Origin: Salinisphaera orenii subsp. orenii MK-B5
Lineage (GTDB): Bacteria > Pseudomonadota > Gammaproteobacteria > Nevskiales > Salinisphaeraceae
Length of the DNA: 64,000 nt
Assembly: GCF_003788635.1 (NCBI RefSeq)
Contig: NZ_AYKH01000023.1
Span: 124,001-188,000 of the forward strand
Reading direction: 5' to 3'
The translations under genes were made by a program, and so were the position numbers. Positions 26,830-35,705 of this stretch are shown piece by piece (position 1 is the stretch's first letter; each line of letters begins with the position of its first letter). The notes beneath the pieces were generated by a model. The model had not been told where the DNA came from. It searched no databases and was given only the letters and a program-made list of their open reading frames with translations.

Positions 26830-27096
26830 TCAGTGACCCCGCGCCCGCGCGTGCTTGATCGACAGCACCACCGCGCCCGGCAGATGCACCGCACCGAAGC
26901 CGGCGAAGAACGCGGCGAGTCCGTCAGAGCCGGCCGGGTCGATGCGTGCATAGAACGCACACACGCCGCCGAAAAACAGGCCCGGCCCGATGAGCAGTGC
27001 GTGCGTGGTCATCGGGTACCGGGTGTGCCGGCGAACCAGATAGTGCGCCCAGATGAACGGCAGGAGTGCCATCAGGACGATCAGCGTTTCGAGCAT
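26830..27096 (-). CDS. Small membrane protein
   Basis: 88 residues with three hydrophobic helices: LETLIVLMALLPFIWAHYLV, HALLIGPGLFFGGVCAFYA and AAFFAGFGAVHLPGAVVL. No family recognised. The ATG at 27096 is preceded by CGAGG; an in-frame TTG nine bases earlier is less likely. It lies about 130 bases downstream of the metal RND operon on the same strand and converges with the small gene at 26567. It could be read from the RND operon, but no functional link is shown. Confidence 0.6.
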   Translation of the reverse strand: MLETLIVLMALLPFIWAHYLVRRHTRYPMTTHALLIGPGLFFGGVCAFYARIDPAGSDGLAAFFAGFGAVHLPGAVVLSIKHARARGH

Positions 27097-27228
27097 GGTG
27101 ACCAAGCCTCGCGGGCTCCAGGTGTTCGGAACTAGGATCTGTTGCCTGTTCCCTGGAAAGACAAGGCCGGGACCGCGGCCGGTGACGCGAGTGCGCGCCG
27201 TAGCGGCCGACTCTACGCCGATGCATCG

Positions 27229-30200
27229 TCATGACGTTTCTCCCGCCGGGTGAGCGAACCAGCGATAGACGCTCGGCAGCACCAGCAGCGTAAGCAGCGT
27301 CGAGGTCACCAGCCCGCCGATGACCACTGCGGCCAGCGGACGCTGCACGTTCGAGCCGATGCCGTCGGCCAGCAACAGCGGGATGAGCCCGAGTATGGCG
27401 GTGAGCGCGGTCATCAAGACCGGACGCAGACGATGTTCGGCGCCGGTGCGCACGGCCGCGTCCATGGCCATGCCCTGCTCTCGCAGCTGGTTGATATAGG
27501 CCACCAGCACCACGCCGTTCTGAACCGCCACGCCGAACACGGCGATGAAGCCCACCGCGGCGGGCACGGACAGATACAGCCCCGACAGCCAGAGCGTGAA
27601 GATGCCGCCGATCACCGCGAACGGCACGTTCAGGAATATCAGCGCGGCATAGCGCAGGCTCGCGAACGCGCTATAGAGCAGGATGAAGATCAGCCCAAGG
27701 GTGACCGGTACGACCAGATACAGCCGCTGCATCGCGCGTTGCTGATTCTCGAACTGACCGCCGAAGTCCACGAAATAGCCGGCCGGCATGTCGACCTGCG
27801 TATCGATAGCGGCCCGCAGGTCCTCGACCACGCCGCCCATGTCGCGCCCGCGCACGTTCATCTGTACGTAGAGCCGCCGACTGGCGTTCGAGCGCGATAT
27901 CTTCTTTGGCCCGGTATAGACCTCGATATCGGCCACCCGCGATAGCGGCACGAGCGCCCCGTCGGGCGTGCGCAACGACAGGTCGCGCAGATCCGCCACG
28001 CGTTCACGCTGATCGGCCTGCAGGCGCATGAAGATATCGAAGCGACGCACACCGTCGAACACCTGGCCCACTGCCTCGCCGCCGATCCCGAGCGACACGG
28101 TCTGCAGCACCGCGTCGATGCTCAGCCCGTAGCGCGCCAGCGCCGCGCGATCCGGACGGATCACGACCTGCTGCTTGCCGCCCTGCTGCTGTACACGCAC
28201 ATCGACGGCACCTTCAGTGTTGCGTGCGAGCCCGGCGACCTTGCCGCCGAGCTCCGAGAGTCGGTCGAGATCGTCGCCGAAGATGCTGACCACGAGCTGG
28301 GCTTGTACGCCGGAGAGCAGTTCGTCGGTACGCAGCTGGATCGGCTGCGAGAAGTTGTTGGCCAGCCCCGGCACCGTCTCTGCGAGGCGCTGGCTCATCG
28401 CATTCTGCAGCCCTTCGTAGGAATAGCCGGACGTCCAGTTGGCGAGCGGTTTGAGGTTGACGGTGGTCGCGACGACGTTCACCGGCTCCGGGTCGCCGCC
28501 CACCTCGGCCCGGCCCACGCGCGAATAGGCGCCGGTCACGTCTTCGAACTCGGTGACGGTGTTCTGGATGCGCTTGCCGTAGCCGATCGCCGAGTCGAGA
28601 CTCGCCCCCGGCGGCAGGGTCGAGCGGACCATGAACGTGCCCTCGCGCAGCGTGGGCAGAAACTCCGTGCCGAGCTGTGGAAACGCGGCGAGGCTCGCCG
28701 CAAACAATGCGAGCGTCACGCCGAACACCACCGCCGGTGCGCGCAGCACGGCATCGCGCAACGGCCGATAGCCCGCCTTGAGCCAGGCCACCAGTCGCGG
28801 CTCGCGCACGATCTCGGCCCGCTTGAACGACAACAGCGCAAGTACGGGCACGAGTGTGAGCGAAAGCGCCAGTGCGCCGGCCAGCGCAAAGCTTATGGTA
28901 TAGGCCATGGGCGAGAACAGCTTGCCCTCGGCGCCCTCGAGCGAGAACAACGGGATGAACACGATGATCACGATCGCCACCGCGAACACGATCGGCCGCC
29001 CCACTTCCTGTGCGGCCGCGCCGATACGCGCGGCCATCGGCCGGTCGTCCACGCTATCGCTTTCAAAATGCCGAAAGATGTTCTCGATCATCACCACCGA
29101 GCCGTCGACCATCATGCCGATGCCGATCGCCAGACCGCCCAGGCTCATGAGATTGGCCGATAGCCCGGCCGCGCGCATGGCCACGAACGCGATCAATAGC
29201 GACAACGGCACGCTGGAAATTACGATCAGTGTGGAGCGCAGATTGCCGAGAAACAGATACAGCAGCACCAGTACCAGCACGGCGCCTATCGACAGCGCCT
29301 CGATCACCGTGCCGGTGGCCTTGTCGACGAGTTCGGCCTGCGAGTAATAGACCGAGGTCGTCATGCCATCGGGGAGAGAGTCGTTGATCTCGGCGAGCTT
29401 GGCGTTCACATCCTCGAGCACGCGCTGGGTGTCGGCGCCGATGAGCTTGAGCACATAGCCGCCGACCGACTCCTCGCCGTTGGCCAGCTCCGCGCCGCGC
29501 CGGATCGCACGCCCGTAGTCGACGCTCGCCACATCGCCGATGGTGACCGGGGTGCCGTCGGCAGTGGTTGCGACCCGCGTCTGACGCAGGTCTTCGAGCC
29601 CTGCGTCGCCGGGCGACACCCAGCCATAACCGCGGATGATCGCCTCTTCCCCGCCGCGTTCAATATAGGACGCGCCCACATTACGATTGTTGCGCTTGAG
29701 CGCGTCGCGCACGTCCGCGGGGGTGAGGCCGCGGGCGGTCAGCGCGGCCATGTCGAGCGCGACCTGGTACTGCTTTTCGAAGCCGCCGATCGAGAGCACG
29801 CCGGTCACGCCGTCGACCGTGCGCAGCTGCGGTTTGACGATCCAGTCCTGGGCGGTGCGCAGTTCGGTGAGCGAATGATCGCCGCCCGGCTCGTTTTCCA
29901 CCGAATACATCAGAATACGCCCGAGCCCGGTGGTCAGCGGGCCGAGCTGGGGTTCACCCAGGCCCTCGGGCATTTCGCGCCGGGCATCGGCCAAGCGCTC
30001 GTTGACCAGCCGGCGCGCGAAGTAGATATCGGTACCGTCCTCGAAATAGATATCCACCCGCGACAGGCCGAAGATCGAAGTCGACTGCACGCGTTCGAGC
30101 TGCGGCAGGCCGTACATGCTGATCTCGATCGGATAGGAGATCAGCGTCTCCACATCCACCGGCGACAGGCCGGGGCTGGCGGTATAGACCTGTACCAGCG

Positions 30201-30333
30201 GCGGTGTGGCGTCGGGAAACGCGTCCAGGGGCAAGGCTCGCCAGGACAGCACTCCGGCAACGGCGAGCGCGGCCACGACCACGAGCACCATCAGCCGGTT
30301 CGCCATCGCCAGGCGAATCAGTCCATTGATCAT
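27229..30333 (-). CDS. Heavy-metal RND efflux pump, inner-membrane subunit (CusA/CzcA family)
   Basis: 1034 residues, full length for an HME-RND permease with 12 helices and two large periplasmic loops (about 35-335 and 555-860). The metal- and proton-relay motif in helix 4 reads AIGIGMMVDGSVVMIEN at 402-418 (Asp410). Typical CusA-type (Cu/Ag) proteins have AxG...VDAA and CzcA-type (Zn/Co/Cd) have DFG...VDGA; this one is intermediate, so the metal cannot be named. Other landmarks: PDATPPLVQVYTASPGLSPVDVE near the N-terminus and RTGAEHRLRPVLMTALTAILGLIPLL near the C-terminus. GGAG precedes the ATG. Last gene of the operon. Confidence 0.93.
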   Translation of the reverse strand: MINGLIRLAMANRLMVLVVVAALAVAGVLSWRALPLDAFPDATPPLVQVYTASPGLSPVDVETLISYPIEISMYGLPQLERVQSTSIFGLSRVDIYFEDGTDIYFARRLVNERLADARREMPEGLGEPQLGPLTTGLGRILMYSVENEPGGDHSLTELRTAQDWIVKPQLRTVDGVTGVLSIGGFEKQYQVALDMAALTARGLTPADVRDALKRNNRNVGASYIERGGEEAIIRGYGWVSPGDAGLEDLRQTRVATTADGTPVTIGDVASVDYGRAIRRGAELANGEESVGGYVLKLIGADTQRVLEDVNAKLAEINDSLPDGMTTSVYYSQAELVDKATGTVIEALSIGAVLVLVLLYLFLGNLRSTLIVISSVPLSLLIAFVAMRAAGLSANLMSLGGLAIGIGMMVDGSVVMIENIFRHFESDSVDDRPMAARIGAAAQEVGRPIVFAVAIVIIVFIPLFSLEGAEGKLFSPMAYTISFALAGALALSLTLVPVLALLSFKRAEIVREPRLVAWLKAGYRPLRDAVLRAPAVVFGVTLALFAASLAAFPQLGTEFLPTLREGTFMVRSTLPPGASLDSAIGYGKRIQNTVTEFEDVTGAYSRVGRAEVGGDPEPVNVVATTVNLKPLANWTSGYSYEGLQNAMSQRLAETVPGLANNFSQPIQLRTDELLSGVQAQLVVSIFGDDLDRLSELGGKVAGLARNTEGAVDVRVQQQGGKQQVVIRPDRAALARYGLSIDAVLQTVSLGIGGEAVGQVFDGVRRFDIFMRLQADQRERVADLRDLSLRTPDGALVPLSRVADIEVYTGPKKISRSNASRRLYVQMNVRGRDMGGVVEDLRAAIDTQVDMPAGYFVDFGGQFENQQRAMQRLYLVVPVTLGLIFILLYSAFASLRYAALIFLNVPFAVIGGIFTLWLSGLYLSVPAAVGFIAVFGVAVQNGVVLVAYINQLREQGMAMDAAVRTGAEHRLRPVLMTALTAILGLIPLLLADGIGSNVQRPLAAVVIGGLVTSTLLTLLVLPSVYRWFAHPAGETS

Positions 30334-30347
30334 GGGAAACTCCGGGG

Positions 30348-31640
30348 TCAGTGGCTGTGAGCGGCGCTGCGACCACCCGCGGTCAGTGCGGCCTTGAGAT
30401 CGAAGGCGCCGGCCGTGACCAGCGCGTCGCCGGGCGACAGCCCCTGCGTGATCTCGACGGCACCGCCGCTCTCCGCGCCTGTGGTCACCGGGGTGAACAC
30501 GAACGCGCCCGCGTGCTCGCCGGGTACGAAGACGCCCGCCCGCTTGCCGATCTGCTGCAGCGCATCGATCGGCACCAGCGCGTTGGCCGACGCGCTGTCG
30601 TTTGCCTGGCCGGTTTCGATCCGCGCGGTCGCGAACATGCCGGCCTTGAGACGGTCGTTCGGATTGTCGACCACGGCCCGTATGCGCACGCTGCGCGACT
30701 CGCGGTCGAGCTCGGGCGCGATCCAGTCAATACGGCCGGTGAACGTCTCGCCGGGCAACGGCCGCACGCCGAAACGCACAGTCTGGCCCACCGCGACTCT
30801 GGGCAGCGCCTGTTCCGCGGCTTCGATCATCAGCCACATGCGGCTGTTGTCGACGACATGGATCGGCGTTTCGTCCGGGCCGACCGTTTCGCCGGCGACC
30901 AGATCGCGACGTGCGATCCGCCCGGCCCGCGGTGCCGTGAGGGCCAGACGCGACAACGGCGCGTCGCTGTCGTCGACGATCGCATCGATCGCCGCGTCGT
31001 CCATTCCATACAATTTGAGCTCGGCACGCGCGGCCCGCCGTTCGGCTCTCGCCTGCCGATAATCGGCCCGCGATTCGGCCAGCGCCGACTCGCTCACGAT
31101 CTGATCCTGAGCCAGGCGGCGATCGCGCTCGTAGGCGGCCGCGCGGGTGCGATAGCGGGCCGCTGCGGTGAGATACGCCGCCTTGGCCTGACCCAGCTCG
31201 ACGCTGTCGAGCACCGCCAGCACATCGCCCGCGGCCACCGTATCGCCGAGATCGGCCTCGACCGTGCGTACCTTGGCCCGCAGCCGCGGGCCGACGCGCG
31301 CCACCCGGTCGGCGTCGAAGCGCAACGTTGCGGGCGCGGTGACCACGGCCTCGGCGCTGCCCGCACGAGCCGTGCCGATCTGCAGATCGAGCGCGGCGCG
31401 TTGGTCGGCGTCAAGCTCGACGCGATCGGGCGTTTCGCCGTGGCCTTCGTGCGCGCCGTGAGCGCTCCCGTCCTTGCCCCGGACGTGGCCAGGCGACGCG
31501 CTGTCCTGGCTCGGCTCATCGTGTGTGGGCGACGGCGCCTCGGGCGCGGCATCGCTGCCGCAGCCGGTCAGCCCGATCGCCACGCTGCAGGCGACCAGCA
31601 GCACGCGCCATGGCGTCGCTCGTGGATAACGCCTATTCAT
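30348..31640 (-). CDS. Heavy-metal efflux periplasmic adaptor (CusB/CzcB family), lipoprotein
   Basis: 430 residues. Lipobox LTGC near residue 26, then a His-rich linker (SPGHVRGKDGSAHGAHEGHGE) of a kind that binds metal, a beta-barrel/lipoyl/helical-hairpin adaptor core (VRTVEADLGDTVAAGDVLAVLDSVELGQAK, then a Tyr/Arg-rich coiled region) and a membrane-proximal domain ending in AAHSH. It bridges the RND permease and outer-membrane channel. The ATG at 31640 places the lipobox correctly and overlaps the upstream gene's end by 8 bases. The permease follows after 14 bases. Confidence 0.9.
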   Translation of the reverse strand: MNRRYPRATPWRVLLVACSVAIGLTGCGSDAAPEAPSPTHDEPSQDSASPGHVRGKDGSAHGAHEGHGETPDRVELDADQRAALDLQIGTARAGSAEAVVTAPATLRFDADRVARVGPRLRAKVRTVEADLGDTVAAGDVLAVLDSVELGQAKAAYLTAAARYRTRAAAYERDRRLAQDQIVSESALAESRADYRQARAERRAARAELKLYGMDDAAIDAIVDDSDAPLSRLALTAPRAGRIARRDLVAGETVGPDETPIHVVDNSRMWLMIEAAEQALPRVAVGQTVRFGVRPLPGETFTGRIDWIAPELDRESRSVRIRAVVDNPNDRLKAGMFATARIETGQANDSASANALVPIDALQQIGKRAGVFVPGEHAGAFVFTPVTTGAESGGAVEITQGLSPGDALVTAGAFDLKAALTAGGRSAAHSH

Positions 31641-32934
31641 CGTCGTTCTCCCCGGTCGCCATGACCACAAGCCCGCCGGTGGCACGCTCCAGATCGGTGC
31701 CGGCGGCGATCAGCGCGTTGAGCGCGTCGAGATAGTCGCGGCGCACGTCGATGAGGTTGTTCTGTGCCGAGGTGATGGCCGGCGCGCCGACCTTGCCCGC
31801 GGCGAACGAGCGCCGGGTCAGTTCGAGCGTCTGTTCCGCAGCCTCGAGCACCGCGCTGCCGAGGGCGTCGGCGCTTTCGCGGGCGCCCCGATACGCGCTG
31901 ATGCCCGACAGCACCTGCAGGCGCACCTCGCGCTGCAGCGTGTCCTGATCGAGCCGGGCGGCAGCGAGCTCGGCCGAGGCGATCTCGCGATCGCCGGCGT
32001 GGCGATCCAGCAGCGGCAACTCGAAGCCGACGCCGCCGCCGGTGATGTCGGCGCCGCCGTCACCGCGGCCGCCGGCCTCCTCGCGATAGAAGCCGAACAC
32101 GGTCAGATTGGGCACGAGTCGACGACGCGCGAGCGACAGCTGCTCGCCGGCGGCCGCGACCCGCGCGGCTGCGGCATCCAGATCGCCGCGACGCCTGATA
32201 GCACGGGCCAGCAGCGTGTCGCGATCGGGCAGCGTGAGGTCCTCGAAGCCGATATCCCCGGCGATCGCCAAACGTCTTGACGGATCGATCGCCAGTCGGT
32301 CCTTGAGCTGCAGCCGGGCCCGAGTCGCCTGATCGCGGGCTTCGGCGAGCAGGGCCCGGGCGCGCTGGTGGCCGATGTCGGCGGCATTGGTCTCGATCCG
32401 GGTGCCGGCGCCGGCCTCGAGCCGTTTGCGGGCATAGGCGCTCAGCCGTCGGTTGACGTCGACCACACGCTCGGCGGTGGCGACCGCTTCTTCAGCGACC
32501 AGTACCGAGAGAAACGCGGCCCGCGTGCGCGCCCGGACGCTGGCGACCAGAAAATCGTAGTCGCCGCGGGCCGCCTCGAGCGTGTCGCGCGCGGCACGCT
32601 CGCGCAGCCCGCCCTGGCCCGCGATCCAGAATTCCTGGCTGATGCGGATGCCGATGTCGGTGCTCGATCGCTGCGGCTGCCGCCGACGACCGGCCTCGAG
32701 CTCCAGGCGCGGATTGGACGGTACGGGTACATCGGCGTCCGTGACTTCGCCGCTGCGGCGTTCGATACGGATGCGGGCGGCCCGCACCGCGGGATTGTAC
32801 TGCTGCGCCCACTCGAGCGCGTCGTCCAGCCGGAGCGGCTGGGGTATCTGAGTGGCCGCGGGCGATGGACCGGCGGCCAAGAGCAGGCACACGGCGGCCA
32901 GCGCCGCCGCCTGCTGGCGTGCATGAATACGCAT
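31633..32934 (-). CDS. Heavy-metal efflux outer-membrane channel (CzcC/CusC, TolC family)
   Basis: 433 residues. Signal peptide about 1-27, then the TolC-family duplicated helical-barrel pattern: LRLDDALEWAQQYNPAVRAARIRIERRSGEVTDA at the start, SQEFWIAGQGGLRERAA, and the second-repeat SFAAGKVGAPAITSAQNNLIDVRRDYLDALNALIAAGTDLERATGG near the end. It forms the outer-membrane exit duct of the metal RND pump. Its end overlaps the adaptor start by 8 bases, so the operon is translationally coupled. Confidence 0.9.
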   Translation of the reverse strand: MRIHARQQAAALAAVCLLLAAGPSPAATQIPQPLRLDDALEWAQQYNPAVRAARIRIERRSGEVTDADVPVPSNPRLELEAGRRRQPQRSSTDIGIRISQEFWIAGQGGLRERAARDTLEAARGDYDFLVASVRARTRAAFLSVLVAEEAVATAERVVDVNRRLSAYARKRLEAGAGTRIETNAADIGHQRARALLAEARDQATRARLQLKDRLAIDPSRRLAIAGDIGFEDLTLPDRDTLLARAIRRRGDLDAAAARVAAAGEQLSLARRRLVPNLTVFGFYREEAGGRGDGGADITGGGVGFELPLLDRHAGDREIASAELAAARLDQDTLQREVRLQVLSGISAYRGARESADALGSAVLEAAEQTLELTRRSFAAGKVGAPAITSAQNNLIDVRRDYLDALNALIAAGTDLERATGGLVVMATGENDDE

Positions 32935-32990
32935 GCTGAATCCTCAACGCTTGATGACAGGCCGCCCGACGGGCGGCAGCGGAGATGGAT

Positions 32991-33338
32991 TCAGGCGATG
33001 GGCGGATCGATCAGCGGGGCGTGGATGACGCTCTCGTAGCGCGTGCCGCGGGCATCGTCGTGCGCTGCGGCCGCGTCCGTGGCGAGCACGGCGTGGCAGG
33101 CGTGCAGGCCGACGAGATGGGCACTGGCGTGGCCGCAGTGGTCGCCGTGCTCGATCTCATCCGCGTCGGCAGAAGAGGCGGCGGCGGACGCCCCGTCGAG
33201 CGCGGTGGTCTCCACGTGGGCGCCGCCATCGGCCGCCGGCCAGTCCACGTGGCTGGCCCAGGCCTGGGCGCTGAAGGCCACGACTGCGATTAGCAGCGCG
33301 CTGATGAGCTTCAGCAGTGGCGGTCGGCCGGTGATCAT
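32991..33338 (-). CDS. CzcI-like small secreted protein of the metal efflux operon
   Basis: 115 residues. N-terminal hydrophobic signal (about 10-28, AQAWAS), then a His/Asp-rich chain with HVDWPAADGGAH, EIEHGDHCGHASAHLVGLHACHAV and HDDARG, a likely metal-binding surface with two cysteines. Placement as first gene of a czc/cus-type operon, size and the HxDHCGHASAHLVGL segment resemble CzcI-type proteins, whose role is proposed to be regulatory or periplasmic metal buffering. No ribosome site is visible upstream of the ATG, and TAAATTGACTCA lies immediately before it, so a leaderless transcript or different start is possible. Confidence 0.65.
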   Translation of the reverse strand: MITGRPPLLKLISALLIAVVAFSAQAWASHVDWPAADGGAHVETTALDGASAAASSADADEIEHGDHCGHASAHLVGLHACHAVLATDAAAAHDDARGTRYESVIHAPLIDPPIA

Positions 33339-33466
33339 TGAGTCAATTTAGCACACGCCGCGCGTACCCGCCCAACGAAAACGCGCTTATGGGCGGCTTC
33401 GAACGCGCGTCGTACGGTCGCGAAATCAGTATCGGGGCAACGGCCAATCAATAATTTTATATTATT

Positions 33467-33516
33467 CTTATCCCAATAAAGATTTATTTTTACTTATCAA
33501 AATGCTCGTCCATATT
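33467..33516 (+). promoter_or_regulatory. AT-rich promoter/operator region of the tkt-fba-prk block (candidate CbbR site)
   Basis: Conspicuously AT-rich in a GC-rich genome. It contains CTTATCCCAATAAAG (33467-33481, with TTAT-N4-ATAA inside) and a second CTTATCAAAATG (33493-33504), plus TTTACT-N16-CATATT (33489-33494, 33511-33516), a plausible -35/-10 pair 80 bases upstream of tkt. A very similar arrangement lies upstream of cbbL. LysR-type CbbR proteins bind such A/T-rich sites; assignment to CbbR is inference. Confidence 0.55.
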
Positions 33517-33595
33517 GAAGTCAAATCGCGGCCGACAGAGCCGCAGCCGCGCGTCATGTTCCGTGACCAGGCGCGAAGGCAGCGAGGAGATCGAT

Positions 33596-35662
33596 ATGGA
33601 AGCGACCGAAGCCCAGGCCGGGCGTGCCGGCACCGATACGGCATCGTATCCGAGCCGCCGGAGTCTGGCGAACGCCATCCGCATTCTGGCCATGGACGCC
33701 GTCGAGGCTGCCAACTCCGGGCATCCGGGCATGCCGATGGGCATGGCCGATATCGCGGAGGTGCTGGTCAACGATTATCTTCGATTCAATCCCGCGAATC
33801 CGCACTGGGTCGACCGCGACCGGCTGATCGTGTCGAACGGGCACGGCTGCATGCTGCAGTACGCGCTGCTGCACCTGACCGGCTACGATCTGCCGCTGGA
33901 CGAGATCCGCAACTTCCGGCAGCTGCATTCGGCGACTCCGGGGCATCCGGAGTACGGCCTGACCCCCGGCGTGGAAACCACCACCGGCCCGCTCGGCCAG
34001 GGGCTGGCGAACGCGGTCGGCTTCGCCCTGGCCGAGGCCGCGCTCGCCGCGGAGTTCAACCGTGACGACGGCGCCATCGTCGATCACTGGACCTGGTGCT
34101 TCGCCGGCGACGGCTGCCTCATGGAGGGCATTTCGCACGAGGCCTGCTCGCTGGCCGGCCATCTCGGCCTGGGCAAGCTGGTCGTGTTCTATGACGACAA
34201 CGGCATCTCGATCGACGGCGAGGTCGCCGGCTGGTTCTCGGACGATACGCCGGCACGGTTCGAGGCCTACGGCTGGCAGGTGGTGCGCGATGTCGACGGC
34301 CACGACGCCGACGCGATCGTCGCCGCGATCGAGACCGCACGGGGCGACACCACGCGCCCCACCCTGATCTGCTGCCGCACGGTCATCGGCTGGGGGGCGC
34401 CCAACAAGCAGGGGACGGAGGGGGTCCACGGCGCCGCCCTCGGCGCGGCCGAGGTCGCCGCGGCGCGCGCCCGGCTCGAATGGTCCGACGACACGCCGTT
34501 CGCCATCCCGACGGCGATCTACGACGCCTGGGACCATCGCGCCCGCGGCACCGCGGTCGAGACGACCTGGCGCGAGCGGTACGAACGCTACGCCCACGCG
34601 CATCCGGAACTGGCGAGCGAGTTCACCCGGCGCCAGGAGGGTGCTCTGCCGGAGGATTGGCACAAGCATCTGATGCGGCACCTGCACCACGTGCAGGCCG
34701 AGGCCGGTAGCGACACCGCGAGCCGCAAGTCGTCCAAGGCGATGATCGAGTTCTTCGCCCCGCGTCTGCCGGAACTGTTCGGCGGCTCGGCCGACCTGTC
34801 CGGTTCGAACGGGACCGACTGGGGCGGGCACGTCGTCATTGGTGCGCCGGCGTACCGCGGCAACTACCTGCACTACGGCGTGCGCGAATTCGCCATGACC
34901 GCCATGGCCAACGGCCTGGCCCTGCACGGCGGCTATATCCCCTTCACGGCGACCTTCCTGACGTTTTCCGACTATGCCCGCAACGCGGTACGCATGGCCG
35001 CGCTCATGGGCGTGCGCCAGATTCTGATCTACACCCACGACTCGATCGGTCTCGGCGAGGATGGCCCCACGCATCAATCGGTCGAGCATGTGTCCAGCCT
35101 GCGGCTGATCCCGAACCTCAACGTGTGGCGACCGGCCGACGACGTCGAGACGATCGCGGCCTGGACCGCCGCCATCGAGCGCGCCGACGGGCCAAGCGCG
35201 CTGGCCCTCTCGCGCCAGGACCTGCCGCATCTGGATCGCGACGTACCCACGGCGGAGAACATCTTCCGCGGCGGTTACGTCATCCACGAGCCGGCCGGCG
35301 AACCGGAGGCCCTGATCATTGCCACCGGCTCGGAGGTCGCGCCCGCCATCGCGGCGGCGGGCGACCTGGCCGCACGCGGTCGCGCCGTGCGCGTGGTTTC
35401 CATGCCCTGTCTCGACGTCTTCGAAACACAGGATGCCGCCTATCGCGCCTTGGTGCTGCCCGACCGCATCCGGGTACGGGTCGCGGTCGAGGCCGGCGTC
35501 AGCGCGCTCTGGCGACACTACGTCGGTCCGTACGGTCGCGTGCTCGGCATCGACCGGTTCGGCGAATCGGCCCCGGGCCCGGAGCTCTACCGGCACTTCG
35601 GCCTGACCCGCGCCGACATCCGCAGCGCGGTCGAAGCGCTGCTCGAATCCGAAACCGCATAA
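33596..35662 (+). CDS. tkt: Transketolase
   Basis: 688 residues, full length. It moves two-carbon units with thiamine diphosphate in the Calvin cycle and pentose phosphate pathway. Domain order is normal: N-terminal TPP-binding part (ANSGHPGMPMGMADIAEVL; GDGCLMEGISHEACSLAGHLGLGKL with the GDG...N-type cofactor motif), pyrimidine-binding part (FAMTAMANGLALHGGYIPFTATFLTFSDYARNAVRMAALMG, QILIYTHDSIGLGEDGPTHQSVEH) and C-terminal domain. The ATG at 33596 has GAGGAG upstream; longer frames add residues with no similarity. First gene of a block with fba and prk, as in cbbT-type clusters. Confidence 0.95.
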   Translation: MEATEAQAGRAGTDTASYPSRRSLANAIRILAMDAVEAANSGHPGMPMGMADIAEVLVNDYLRFNPANPHWVDRDRLIVSNGHGCMLQYALLHLTGYDLPLDEIRNFRQLHSATPGHPEYGLTPGVETTTGPLGQGLANAVGFALAEAALAAEFNRDDGAIVDHWTWCFAGDGCLMEGISHEACSLAGHLGLGKLVVFYDDNGISIDGEVAGWFSDDTPARFEAYGWQVVRDVDGHDADAIVAAIETARGDTTRPTLICCRTVIGWGAPNKQGTEGVHGAALGAAEVAAARARLEWSDDTPFAIPTAIYDAWDHRARGTAVETTWRERYERYAHAHPELASEFTRRQEGALPEDWHKHLMRHLHHVQAEAGSDTASRKSSKAMIEFFAPRLPELFGGSADLSGSNGTDWGGHVVIGAPAYRGNYLHYGVREFAMTAMANGLALHGGYIPFTATFLTFSDYARNAVRMAALMGVRQILIYTHDSIGLGEDGPTHQSVEHVSSLRLIPNLNVWRPADDVETIAAWTAAIERADGPSALALSRQDLPHLDRDVPTAENIFRGGYVIHEPAGEPEALIIATGSEVAPAIAAAGDLAARGRAVRVVSMPCLDVFETQDAAYRALVLPDRIRVRVAVEAGVSALWRHYVGPYGRVLGIDRFGESAPGPELYRHFGLTRADIRSAVEALLESETA

Positions 35663-35705
35663 CAGAACACCAACGCATTCGCTCATCGCGAACAGGAGGA
35701 GCCGC

